Assembly: GCF_036898825.1 (NCBI RefSeq)
Contig: NZ_JARUND010000001.1
Location: 1,860,001 to 1,924,000 of the forward strand
DNA length: 64,000 nt
Reading direction: 5' to 3'
DNA from: Streptomyces sp. B21-083
GTDB taxonomy: Bacteria; Actinomycetota; Actinomycetes; Streptomycetales; Streptomycetaceae
Below the pieces are notes generated by a model, which was given only the letters and a program-made list of their open reading frames with translations, made no database searches and was not told the DNA's origin. Positions 26,949 to 34,438 of the stretch are shown here, in pieces. How positions within the stretch are numbered: position 1 is the first letter of the stretch; every line of letters begins with the position of its first letter. Both the position numbers and the translations under genes were made by a program.

Positions 26949-28454
26949 GTGACCGACACCCCCCACACCGATGTTCTCGTCGTCGGCAGCGGCATCATGG
27001 GCGCGGTCGTGGCCCGACTGCTGCGGGAGACCGATCCGGCGCTGCGCATCACGATGGTCGACGGCGGCGAAGCGATCGGTACGGCCCCCGGTGTGCACCT
27101 GCACGACGTCGACGACCCCGTCTTGTGGGAGCGCTACAACGACCGGGTCACCACCGGTATCCAGGGCATGTACACGGGCGCCGAGGTGGTGCGGGAGGTG
27201 GCGGACGGCCTCGACGCGCTGCCGCCCGGCATGTTCCACGCGCTGGCCTTCGGCGAGGACGCCGAGGCGATGCCCGCGACGGCGCTCGCGTGGAACGCGG
27301 GCGGCATGGGCGTGCACTGGACGGCCGCGACACCGTGGCCCGCCGGGGACGAGGTGTTCGACTTCGGCGACCCGGCCGGCTGGGCGGCCGATCTGGACAC
27401 CGCCCGCCGGGTACTCGCCGTCACCCCCGCCCCGATCGGCCCGACCGAGGTCGGCGACCTGGTCCTCGACGTACTGCGCCGGCGCTACGAGGCCGCCGGA
27501 CCGCACGACCGGCGACCGCAGCCCATGCCCATGGCGGTCACCGAGACGGGCTCGGGCCCGCTGCCGCGCACCGCCCCCGGGACGATCTTCCCCGCGATCG
27601 CGACAGCCGGGGACCCCGCGTTCACCCTGGTGACCGGCACGCTCGTGACCTCGCTCCTCGTGACGGAGGGCCGGGTGTCCGGCGCCCGGCTGCGGCGCGT
27701 CGTGGGCGGCGCCGAGTCCGAACTGCGCGCCGACACCGTGGTGGTGTGCGCCGACGCGCTGCGCACCCCGCAGTTGCTGTTCGCCTCAGGCATCCGTCCG
27801 GACGCGCTGGGCCGGTACCTCAACGAGCACGCCTTCGTCACCGCCCGGGTGCTGCTCGACCTCGACCGGTTCGGCATCGACCTCGACGCCCTGCCGCTCC
27901 CGCGCGTCGGCGAGTTCTGCACGGACTCGCTCTGGCTGCCGCGGAACGGAGCCCTCCAGCCGTTCCACGGGCAGATCATGAACCGGACGTACGTGGACGA
28001 CGACGCCCGACCGCTCGCGCACTCCGTGGGCCTCGCGCTGTACGTCCCCGTGGAGTCGTGCCCCGAGAACCGGCTCGTGTTCTCGGAGTCGGACACCGAC
28101 CTCGCCGGACTGCCCCGGATCGGCGTCGGGTTCGAGTACTCCGCTGCCGACCGGGCACTGATCACCCGGGCGCTGTCCGAAGTCCGGTCGCTCGCCGAGG
28201 AGTTCGGCCCGTTCGATCCGGCGACCGAGTCTGCGCTGCTGCCACCCGGCTCCTCCCTGCACCTCACGGGCACCGTCCGCTGCGGTGCCGCCGACGACGG
28301 GGCCAGTGTGTGCGGCCCGGACGGCAGGGTGTGGGGTTTCGACAACCTGTACCTCGCCGGCAACGGCGTGATCCCCACCCCGATGGCGGCCAACGTCACG
28401 CTGACGGGCGCGGTGACGGCCGTACGGGCGGCCCGGGCCGTCGCCCGGAACTGA
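26949..28454 (+). CDS. GMC oxidoreductase of the pyranose/C-glycoside oxidase type
   Basis: An FAD enzyme of 501 residues. The dinucleotide motif GSGIMG lies at residues 13-18 after HTDVLVV. The stretch GGMGVHWTAATPW (118-130) matches the GGM-x2-HWT-x-ATP signature of pyranose 2-oxidases, whose His (here H123) binds FAD covalently in fungal enzymes. The C-terminal pair expected for catalysis is present: His in SLHLTGTVR and Asn in AANVTLTGAV. Bacterial relatives oxidise free sugars or the sugar of C-glycosides. GGAG 7 bases before the GTG supports the start. The neighbours (transporter, esterase, TIM-barrel protein) suggest catabolism of a plant glycoside; this is inference. Confidence 0.85.
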   Translation: MTDTPHTDVLVVGSGIMGAVVARLLRETDPALRITMVDGGEAIGTAPGVHLHDVDDPVLWERYNDRVTTGIQGMYTGAEVVREVADGLDALPPGMFHALAFGEDAEAMPATALAWNAGGMGVHWTAATPWPAGDEVFDFGDPAGWAADLDTARRVLAVTPAPIGPTEVGDLVLDVLRRRYEAAGPHDRRPQPMPMAVTETGSGPLPRTAPGTIFPAIATAGDPAFTLVTGTLVTSLLVTEGRVSGARLRRVVGGAESELRADTVVVCADALRTPQLLFASGIRPDALGRYLNEHAFVTARVLLDLDRFGIDLDALPLPRVGEFCTDSLWLPRNGALQPFHGQIMNRTYVDDDARPLAHSVGLALYVPVESCPENRLVFSESDTDLAGLPRIGVGFEYSAADRALITRALSEVRSLAEEFGPFDPATESALLPPGSSLHLTGTVRCGAADDGASVCGPDGRVWGFDNLYLAGNGVIPTPMAANVTLTGAVTAVRAARAVARN

Positions 28455-28505
28455 CCTGACCACTGGGCACTGAGCAAGCTTCGTACACAGCAAGGGAGTT
28501 GGACC

Positions 28506-29114
28506 GTGATCGACATCGCGAAGGAATACCGGGTGGCGCTGCCGGCCTGGATCGACGACGAGTTGGCCGACGTGCCCCCCGTCGTCCCCGACCGCGACGA
28601 CCGGATGCGTCTCGTGCACCGCCTGGCGGATCGCAACTGGCGTGAGGGCAACGGCGGTCCGTTCGCGGCTCTCGTCGCCGAGCAGGACACCGGCCGGATC
28701 GTCTCGGTCGGGGTGAACGTCGTCCTGGCCTCCGGCGTCTCCAGCGCGCACGCCGAGGTCGTGGCGCTCGGGCTGGCCCAGACAGCCGTCGGCGGCTGGG
28801 ACCTGGGCGGCGAGGGCCTCGCGGCGCACGAGCTGGTCGTCAACTGGCGGCCCTGCGTGCAGTGTTACGGCGCGACCATGTGGTCGGGCGTGCGCGGTCT
28901 CGTGGTCGCGGGCGAGGGACCCCAGCTGGAGGAGATCACCACGTTCGACGAGGGCCCGCTCGGCACGGACTGGGCCGAGCAGTTCGAGTCGCGCGGCATC
29001 AAGGTCGTACAGGACGTGCTGCGGGAAGAGGCGCTGGCCGTGTTCCGGAGCTACCGGGCCGCCGTCGACGCCGATGACGTCGTCGTCTACAACGCGCGCG
29101 GGGGTGCCGAGTGA
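28506..29114 (+). CDS. Nucleoside/guanine-type deaminase (CDA fold)
   Basis: A cytidine-deaminase-fold protein of 202 residues. The zinc site is complete: HAE in SSAHAEVVALGLA and PCVQC in VNWRPCVQCYGATMW. The MRLVHRLADRNWREGNGGPF start resembles guanine-deaminase-type enzymes rather than tRNA adenosine deaminases. It would hydrolytically deaminate a purine or pyrimidine base in the cytoplasm. Its place inside a sugar cluster is odd; it overlaps the next gene by GTGA (29111-29114), so it is translationally coupled to the TIM-barrel protein. Substrate unknown. A role on a nitrogen-containing intermediate of the pathway is possible. Confidence 0.8.
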   Translation: MIDIAKEYRVALPAWIDDELADVPPVVPDRDDRMRLVHRLADRNWREGNGGPFAALVAEQDTGRIVSVGVNVVLASGVSSAHAEVVALGLAQTAVGGWDLGGEGLAAHELVVNWRPCVQCYGATMWSGVRGLVVAGEGPQLEEITTFDEGPLGTDWAEQFESRGIKVVQDVLREEALAVFRSYRAAVDADDVVVYNARGGAE

Positions 29115-30055
29115 CTCCGCCGGCCGCCACCGAACCGCGCTTCGCCACCGACGTCATCACCTTCTACCACCCGGCGTTCTGGGGACTCGAAACCCCGGAC
29201 GCCGTAAGGGAGTTCGCCCTCGCCGACCCGGGGCACTTCTGGGGGCGGATACTGGACGCACTGGCCGAGGCCGGTGTCACCGGCGTCGAGCTGACCTTCG
29301 CGCCCGGCGACATCGAGTCGGCCCTGCGCGCCTTCGGCAGCGCGCCCTCGTTCCGGCGCGCACTGGAGGCACGGGGCCTGAGCGTCGTGAGCGCCTTCGT
29401 CGCCGGGAGCGACGCCCCCGACTGGCGCCACGGCGACAACCTGGCCGCGATCGTCGCCGACGCCGAGCGGCGCGCGGCCTTCCTCGCCGACGTCGGCGCG
29501 GACCTCCTCGTCACCGGGCTGCCGATGCGGACCACGTTCGGGACGCGTCCGCCCTTCTTCGTGGACGTCGCCTACATGTCCCGGATGGCCGACATCGCCC
29601 ATGCGGTCGGTGACGCGGTCGGCCGACTGGGTGTGCGGCTCGCCTTCCACACGGAGTCCAACAGCACGCTCTGGTACGAGCGGGACATCGACCTGTTCAT
29701 GATGCTGACGGACCCGCGCCATGTGTGGCTGTGCCCTGACTCGTGCCACATCGCGCTCGGCGGCGGCGACCCCGTGGCCGTCGCGCGTCGGCACGCACAG
29801 CGGATCGCGCTGGCGCACTGGAAGGACGCGGTCGGGCCGATCGACGTCGAACTGACCATCGACGAAACGGTCTTCGCCCAGCAGCAGCCCTATATGGCCG
29901 AACTGGGCACGGGCATCGTGGACTGGCCGGGCTGGGCCGACGCGATGTCCCGGACACCCGGCGCAGACACGGTGCTCATCGAACTGGACGAGGCGCCCGA
30001 CCCGGTGGCGGCGCTGCGGGCGGGGGTGGCCGTCGCGCGGCGGGCCCGGGCGTGA
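29111..30055 (+). CDS. Sugar phosphate isomerase/epimerase-like TIM barrel
   Basis: A protein of 314 residues of the xylose-isomerase-like (AP_endonuc_2) family. Metal-site segments are visible: GVELTFAPGDIES, LAFHTESNSTLWYER, WLCPDSCHIALGGGDP, and LIELDEAPDP at the end. It would be cytoplasmic and act on the oxidised sugar released by or passed from the flavoenzyme upstream. In characterised C-glycoside pathways the deglycosidase large subunit also has this fold, but its small partner (DUF6379) is not seen here, so isomerase or epimerase is the safer call. It is the last clear gene of the plus-strand cluster. Confidence 0.82.
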   Translation: MTPPAATEPRFATDVITFYHPAFWGLETPDAVREFALADPGHFWGRILDALAEAGVTGVELTFAPGDIESALRAFGSAPSFRRALEARGLSVVSAFVAGSDAPDWRHGDNLAAIVADAERRAAFLADVGADLLVTGLPMRTTFGTRPPFFVDVAYMSRMADIAHAVGDAVGRLGVRLAFHTESNSTLWYERDIDLFMMLTDPRHVWLCPDSCHIALGGGDPVAVARRHAQRIALAHWKDAVGPIDVELTIDETVFAQQQPYMAELGTGIVDWPGWADAMSRTPGADTVLIELDEAPDPVAALRAGVAVARRARA

Positions 30056-30063
30056 CCGGCCGC

Positions 30064-30219
30064 GTGAGTGTCCGCCGTTATTCCCGCTCGATGGGGGTGT
30101 TCGCTCCACAAGACGAGGACACAGTGTTCAGAGCAGCACCAGGCACCGCCGCCTCGCGCCGGCGCGTGGTCCCCGAGGGCTACGTCCTGCCGGACAACCC
30201 GGTCTTCGACCCCTGGTGA
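30064..30219 (+). CDS. Uncharacterised small ORF after the isomerase gene
   Basis: A frame of about 51 residues from GTG 30064, or 42 residues from ATG 30091, starts within 40 bases of the isomerase stop. It ends RRVVPEGYVLPDNPVFDPW, a compact, non-repetitive C-terminus that looks protein-like. There is no recognisable domain and no good ribosome binding site. It could be a small accessory protein or the remains of a longer gene. Low confidence. Confidence 0.3.
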   Translation: MSVRRYSRSMGVFAPQDEDTVFRAAPGTAASRRRVVPEGYVLPDNPVFDPW

Positions 30220-30536
30220 ACAGGAGGCCGTTGGCGAGGTGGTCGCGGACGGTCAGGTTCTCCACGACGGAGCTCGCGCCGGTCACGGTGATTCCGTCGG
30301 CGCGCTCGAACTCCCCGTCGACGACCACCCGGGAGCAGAAGTGAGTTACGGCGACGAACAGGCCTGGTGACACGGTTCGTCCGCACCCGGGCGAGGCGTG
30401 GACGGTCGCACCGGGCCGGGCGAGCTCGTTCCGCCACGGTTCGGCAGCTCCCCGAAGGGGCGTGGGGAACCGTGCGACCAGGAACCTCGGCGCCGTGGAC
30501 GAACGACGGCGCCGCACGGCACTTCCGGCGGAGCGT
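30220..30536 (-). other. Gap with a possible beta-helix gene remnant and a repeat copy
   Basis: This approximately 317-base gap holds one copy of the dispersed intergenic motif at 30456-30479 (AGGGGCGTGGGGAACCGTGCG). On the minus strand around 30217-30380 a short frame contains SRVVVDGEFERADGITVTG and SSVVENLTVRDHLANGLLF. This resembles a right-handed beta-helix repeat protein, but no start or continuing frame exists. I read it as a gene scrap at best. Confidence 0.3.
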
Positions 30537-31160
30537 TCAGCCTGAGCGGGTAGGCCGCGTTCCCCTTGTCGCCCGTCGGTCCTGATGCCCCCGTACGTCG
30601 ATCGCCGTGAGCGCCATCGCCAACGGGCCCGGGGCCAGGAACGCGAGCGGCGGCAGCATCCACGCGCACAGCGCGGCCGTCGCCAGCGCCAGCAGGACCA
30701 GGGCGCTGCCGCCCAGGTCCCGGACGGCCTGCCGGGCCGCCGCGCCCACGGCGGCCGGCCAGTTGGTGAGCGACTCCGGGCGTCCGCAGGCGCGCAGGCC
30801 GGTCACGGCCGCGTACGCGCCGATCGCGGCGGCGACGGCCGCGAAGACCCCGCCGCCGGGCAGGCCGGTGCGGGCGAGTGCCAGATCGGCGAGCAGCAGC
30901 AGGACTCCCGCCACGGCGGCGAGGCCGGCGGCCAGGTCGCCGGTGCGCAGCCGCTGTCGCAGGAGTCGGAAGTAGCGTCCGGCGGTGGCCGGGCGGTCCT
31001 CCCGGGTGCCGCGCAGGATCTCGCAGGCCGTGGAGAGCGCGGCGGGGGCGGTCAGCAGCGGCAGGCTCGCCACCGCCGTGGCGAGTCCGATGCTCAGGAC
31101 ATCCGCGAAGAGGGTCATGCGCGGGCCGAAGATCTCGCCCGCTTCCCTGGTGGTCCGCAT
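30537..31160 (-). CDS. YesL-type DUF624 membrane protein
   Basis: A protein of 207 residues with about five hydrophobic segments (LFADVLSIGLATAVASLPLL at the N-terminus, then LAAGLAAVAGVLLLLADLAL, and two more). The N-terminal pattern and position match DUF624/YesL proteins, which are commonly the fourth gene of sugar ABC operons for plant polysaccharide fragments. The start ATG lies 5 bases after the permease stop, so it is cotranscribed as the last gene of the operon. Its molecular role is not established; an accessory part of the transporter is the usual suggestion. The gene ends in a gap shared with the convergent 21-30 kb cluster. Confidence 0.8.
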   Translation of the reverse strand: MRTTREAGEIFGPRMTLFADVLSIGLATAVASLPLLTAPAALSTACEILRGTREDRPATAGRYFRLLRQRLRTGDLAAGLAAVAGVLLLLADLALARTGLPGGGVFAAVAAAIGAYAAVTGLRACGRPESLTNWPAAVGAAARQAVRDLGGSALVLLALATAALCAWMLPPLAFLAPGPLAMALTAIDVRGHQDRRATRGTRPTRSG

Positions 31161-31165
31161 CCCGC

Positions 31166-32038
31166 TCACCCCTTGATCCCGGAGTTGGCCATGCCCTCCA
31201 CCAGGAACCGCTGGAAGGCGAGGAAGAACAGCACGATCGGCAGCAGCGCGATCACCGACATGGCGAACATCGGGCCGAAGGCGGAGGTGCTGGACGCGTC
31301 CACGAACGAGCGGAGCGCCAGGGTGAGGGTGAACTTGTCCGGCGAGAAGAGGTAGATCAGCTGGGTGAAGAAGTCGTTCCAGGTCCAGATGAAGGTGAAG
31401 ATGGCGGTGGTGATCAGCGCGGGGCGGGTGAGCGGGAGGATCACCAGGAAGAAGGAGCGGAACGGGCCGCAGCCGTCGATGCGTGCCGCCTCCTCCAGTT
31501 CTCTCGGCAGTCCGCGCATGAACTGCACGATCAGGAAGACGAAGAACGCCTCCGTGGCGAGGAACTTGGGCAGGATCAGCGGCCAGTAGGTGTTCACCAT
31601 GCCGAGCTGGTTGAAGATGATGTACTGCGGGATCAGTACCGCGTGGTGCGGCAGCATGATCGTCGCGATCATGAACGCGAAGAGCGGGCCCCGGAAGCGG
31701 AAGCGCAGCCGCGCGAAGGCGTAGGCCGCCAGGGAGCAGCTGATGACGTTGCCGAGGACGGCGCCGCCCGCGATCAGCAGGGAGTTGGTGAGCAGGCGCC
31801 AGACGGAGACGTCGTTCACGCCGTCGAGGGCTGTCTTGTAGTTGGACCATTCCAGGTGGCTGGGCAGCAGGTCGAGGCTGGCGATGACCTCGTTCGCGGG
31901 CTTGAGGGAGGTCGCGAGCAGCCAGGCCAGCGGGTACAGCATGACGAGCAGCGCGGCCAGACAGGCAATGTGGAGGGCGATCCGCCGCCGGGCAACGGGC
32001 TTGCGCCCGACGGGAGTCGGGGTCGCGGTGGTCGTCAT
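31166..32038 (-). CDS. Sugar ABC transporter permease (MalG type)
   Basis: A membrane permease of 290 residues with six likely transmembrane segments, beginning IALHIACLAALLVMLYPLAW. The EAA loop reads LEEAARIDGCGPFRSFFLVI, followed by LPLTRPALITTAIFTFIW. The C-terminus QRFLVEGMANSGIKG is typical of CUT1 MalG-like proteins. The start overlaps the preceding permease stop by ATGA (32035-32038). It pairs with that permease and with the binding protein at 32976. No ATPase gene accompanies it; a shared MsiK-type ATPase is inferred. Confidence 0.93.
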   Translation of the reverse strand: MTTTATPTPVGRKPVARRRIALHIACLAALLVMLYPLAWLLATSLKPANEVIASLDLLPSHLEWSNYKTALDGVNDVSVWRLLTNSLLIAGGAVLGNVISCSLAAYAFARLRFRFRGPLFAFMIATIMLPHHAVLIPQYIIFNQLGMVNTYWPLILPKFLATEAFFVFLIVQFMRGLPRELEEAARIDGCGPFRSFFLVILPLTRPALITTAIFTFIWTWNDFFTQLIYLFSPDKFTLTLALRSFVDASSTSAFGPMFAMSVIALLPIVLFFLAFQRFLVEGMANSGIKG

Positions 32039-32979
32039 CGGACGCCCCCTTCGGTGTCGGAGGCGTAGAAGACCCAGGAGCGCGAGGTCCGGAAGAGTAT
32101 GGCGGTGACGGCGCCGATGACGAGCAGGAGCACCCAGGCCATGGCGGACGCGTAGCCCATGTGGGAGGCGACGAAGCCCCGGTCGTACAGGTAGAGGGTG
32201 TAGAAGAGGGTCGAGTCGGCCGGGCCGCCCTTGCCGCCGCTCACCGCGAAGGCGGGGGTGAAGACCTGGAACGCCTGGATCGTCTGGAGGACCAGGTTGA
32301 AGAAGATCACCGGGGACAGCATCGGTACGGTGATGGAGCGGAACTGACGCCACCGGCTCGCGCTGTCCACCTCGGCCGCCTCGTACAACTCCCCCGGGAT
32401 CTGCTGGAGTCCGGCGAGGAAGATGACCATCGGGGCACCGAACTGCCACACGGTCAGCAGGGCCACGGTGACGAGGGCCCAGCCGGGCCGGAAGATCCAG
32501 CCGCCGGTGCCGAAGAGGTTGTCGACGGTGCCGCCGTCGTTGAACAGCGCCCGCCAGACGAGGGCGACGGACATCGAGGCGCCCAGGAGGGAGGGGGCGT
32601 AGAAAGCGGAGCGGTAGAAGGCCCGGCCGCGTTTCATGTTCTTCAGGGCGAGGGCGACGACGAGGGCGAGTCCCAGCTGGAGCGGGACCGCGATGACGAC
32701 GTAGGTGAGGGTCGCGACGACCGACCGCCAGTAGCGCGGGTCCTCGGTGAACATCTGCGTGTAGTTGCGCAGGCCCACCCAGTTCGGCGAGTTGAACATG
32801 TCGTAGTCGGTGAAGGAGAGGTAGAGCGACACCGCCATGGGGAGCAGGGTGAGGACGCAGGCACCCAGCACCCAGGGGGACAGGAACACCCAGGCGGCGC
32901 CCTCGCGTTGTCGTTTCGGCCGCTGTTCGGGGGTGGCCTGCGCGGTGCGGGCGGGGGCCGGTGTCTCGGTGGTGGTCAT
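32035..32979 (-). CDS. Sugar ABC transporter permease (MalF type)
   Basis: A membrane permease of 314 residues. The first transmembrane segment is in AAWVFLSPWVLGACVLTLLP, and the EAA loop is in ELYEAAEVDSASRWRQFRSI. The order of genes (binding protein, this permease, second permease, YesL) and the ATGA overlaps at both ends (32976-32979 and 32035-32038) show a tightly coupled operon. It would form the pore with the MalG-type partner. Substrate unknown; the YesL gene hints at plant-derived oligosaccharides. Confidence 0.93.
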   Translation of the reverse strand: MTTTETPAPARTAQATPEQRPKRQREGAAWVFLSPWVLGACVLTLLPMAVSLYLSFTDYDMFNSPNWVGLRNYTQMFTEDPRYWRSVVATLTYVVIAVPLQLGLALVVALALKNMKRGRAFYRSAFYAPSLLGASMSVALVWRALFNDGGTVDNLFGTGGWIFRPGWALVTVALLTVWQFGAPMVIFLAGLQQIPGELYEAAEVDSASRWRQFRSITVPMLSPVIFFNLVLQTIQAFQVFTPAFAVSGGKGGPADSTLFYTLYLYDRGFVASHMGYASAMAWVLLLVIGAVTAILFRTSRSWVFYASDTEGGVR

Positions 32980-34334
32980 GACCGCAGCTCCGCCTTCGCC
33001 TCGGTGACGTAGTCCTGGGCCGCCTCGCGCGGCGACATCCGCTCGTACGACACCTGGTCGTAGTCGCGCTGGAAGGTGGTCTGCAGGGCGCTGTCACCAG
33101 AAGGGGGTGCCTGGGGCGGGGTGGCGAGCTTTCCTTCGAGGGTGGCCTGGTAGGCGTAGATCGTCTTGTCGAAGTCCTTCAGCTTCGGGGCGAGTTCCTC
33201 GCGGATCGACTCGTTGACGGGGATGCCCCGGGTCGCGCCGAGAATCGCCGCGGCCTCGCGGTCGTTGAGCATGAAGTCGACGAGGAGCGCGGCCTGTTCG
33301 GGGCTGCCGGTGTCGGCGGCGACGCCCATGAACATGGAGGGCTTGAAGTACTGGCCGGGGGTGCCGTCCGGGCCCGACGGCATGGGGGCGAGAGCGATGC
33401 CGTCCGGGATCAGAGCGAGGTAACCGCTGGCCGGAGCGTCCCAGTTCATGTCGGACAGGGCCTTGCCGCGGCCGAGCGGGGTGTTCTCCACCGAGCCGTC
33501 GAGCTGGGTGGTCTGCTCGGCCGGCGAGACGACGCCTTCGCGGCGCAGTCCGTCGGTGAACGTCCACCAGCGGGTCAAGTCATCGACGGTAAAGCCGAGT
33601 TCATGGCCCTCGGTGTAGAGGGACCTGCCCTGGCCGCGCAGCCAGACCTCGAAGGCGTCCTCGCTCTGCCCGGGGTCGGTGCCGCCGGGTTTGCCGGTCT
33701 TCTTCTTCAGCACCCGCATGGCGTCGGCCCATTGGTCCCAGGTCCAGCCGCCGGCCGAGGCGTCGGCGGGCGGCTCCAGACCCGCTTCCTTCCACTGGGT
33801 GGGGTCGTGGACGACGGCCTCGGTGCCGCGTCCCTGCGGGACGGCGTACTGCTTGCCGTTCAGTTTGCCGGTGGCGAGCAGTCCGGGCTCGAACTCCCCT
33901 GTCCTGAGAGTGGTTCGCTGTGTGCCGAGGTCGAGGAGGACACCGCCGGAGGCGTACTGGTCGATCATCCGGTAGTCGAGCTGCATGACGTCGGGGGCGT
34001 CCCCGCCGGCCGCCTGGGTCGCCAGCTTCTGCTTGTAGGCGTCGTAACCGGCGAACGAGGTCTGGACGTCGACGTCCGGATGCTTCTTCTCGAAGAGGTC
34101 GACCGCCGCCTGGGTCCTGGCCGCCCGGTCCGGGTTGCCCCACCAGGTGTACCGCAGGACGACCTTGCCGCCCGCGCTCGTCGAACCGTCCGGGCCCAAG
34201 CAGGCGGTGAGTGCGGCACAGAGGGCGACGGCGAGCCCCGTGGCGACGGCCGCAGCCGCCTTCCGTGACCGCCTGGGCTTCTTCCCCGTCCGGGACTTCT
34301 TCCCTGTTCTGGTCCTCGTCCGGTTTCCGGGCAT
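32976..34334 (-). CDS. Sugar ABC transporter substrate-binding lipoprotein
   Basis: A family-1 extracellular binding protein of 452 residues. A very basic N-terminus (GNRTRTRTGKKSRTGKKPRR) precedes a hydrophobic core and a lipobox LTAC with Cys at residue 45. The mature part begins KVVLRYTWWGNPDRAARTQA. Other typical segments are GGDAPDVMQLDYRMIDQYA and AALLVDFMLNDREAAAILG. It is the first gene of a four-gene operon and has a purine-rich ribosome binding site (AGAGGTGA). A LacI-type operator lies 23-34 bases upstream of the ATG, so sugar-dependent repression is likely. The basic extension before the signal peptide is unusually long. Confidence 0.92.
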   Translation of the reverse strand: MPGNRTRTRTGKKSRTGKKPRRSRKAAAAVATGLAVALCAALTACLGPDGSTSAGGKVVLRYTWWGNPDRAARTQAAVDLFEKKHPDVDVQTSFAGYDAYKQKLATQAAGGDAPDVMQLDYRMIDQYASGGVLLDLGTQRTTLRTGEFEPGLLATGKLNGKQYAVPQGRGTEAVVHDPTQWKEAGLEPPADASAGGWTWDQWADAMRVLKKKTGKPGGTDPGQSEDAFEVWLRGQGRSLYTEGHELGFTVDDLTRWWTFTDGLRREGVVSPAEQTTQLDGSVENTPLGRGKALSDMNWDAPASGYLALIPDGIALAPMPSGPDGTPGQYFKPSMFMGVAADTGSPEQAALLVDFMLNDREAAAILGATRGIPVNESIREELAPKLKDFDKTIYAYQATLEGKLATPPQAPPSGDSALQTTFQRDYDQVSYERMSPREAAQDYVTEAKAELRS

Positions 34335-34356
34335 GAGTGGGTCACCTCTTTCGCTA

Positions 34357-34368
34357 GAAAGCGCTTCC
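34357..34368. promoter_or_regulatory. LacI-family operator upstream of the sugar operon
   Basis: GAAAGCGCTTCC contains the perfect core AAGCGCTT with partly matching flanks, the classic LacI/GalR operator type. It sits just upstream of the binding-protein ATG (34334), a position that would block transcription or be part of the promoter. No LacI-family gene is in this window, so the repressor is encoded elsewhere. Confidence 0.7.
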
Positions 34369-34438
34369 ACCCCCTCGAAGTCGACCCTAGGGAAGGTCCG
34401 GATGTCAGAACAAGACCCGTGCACCGATCATGCACCGA

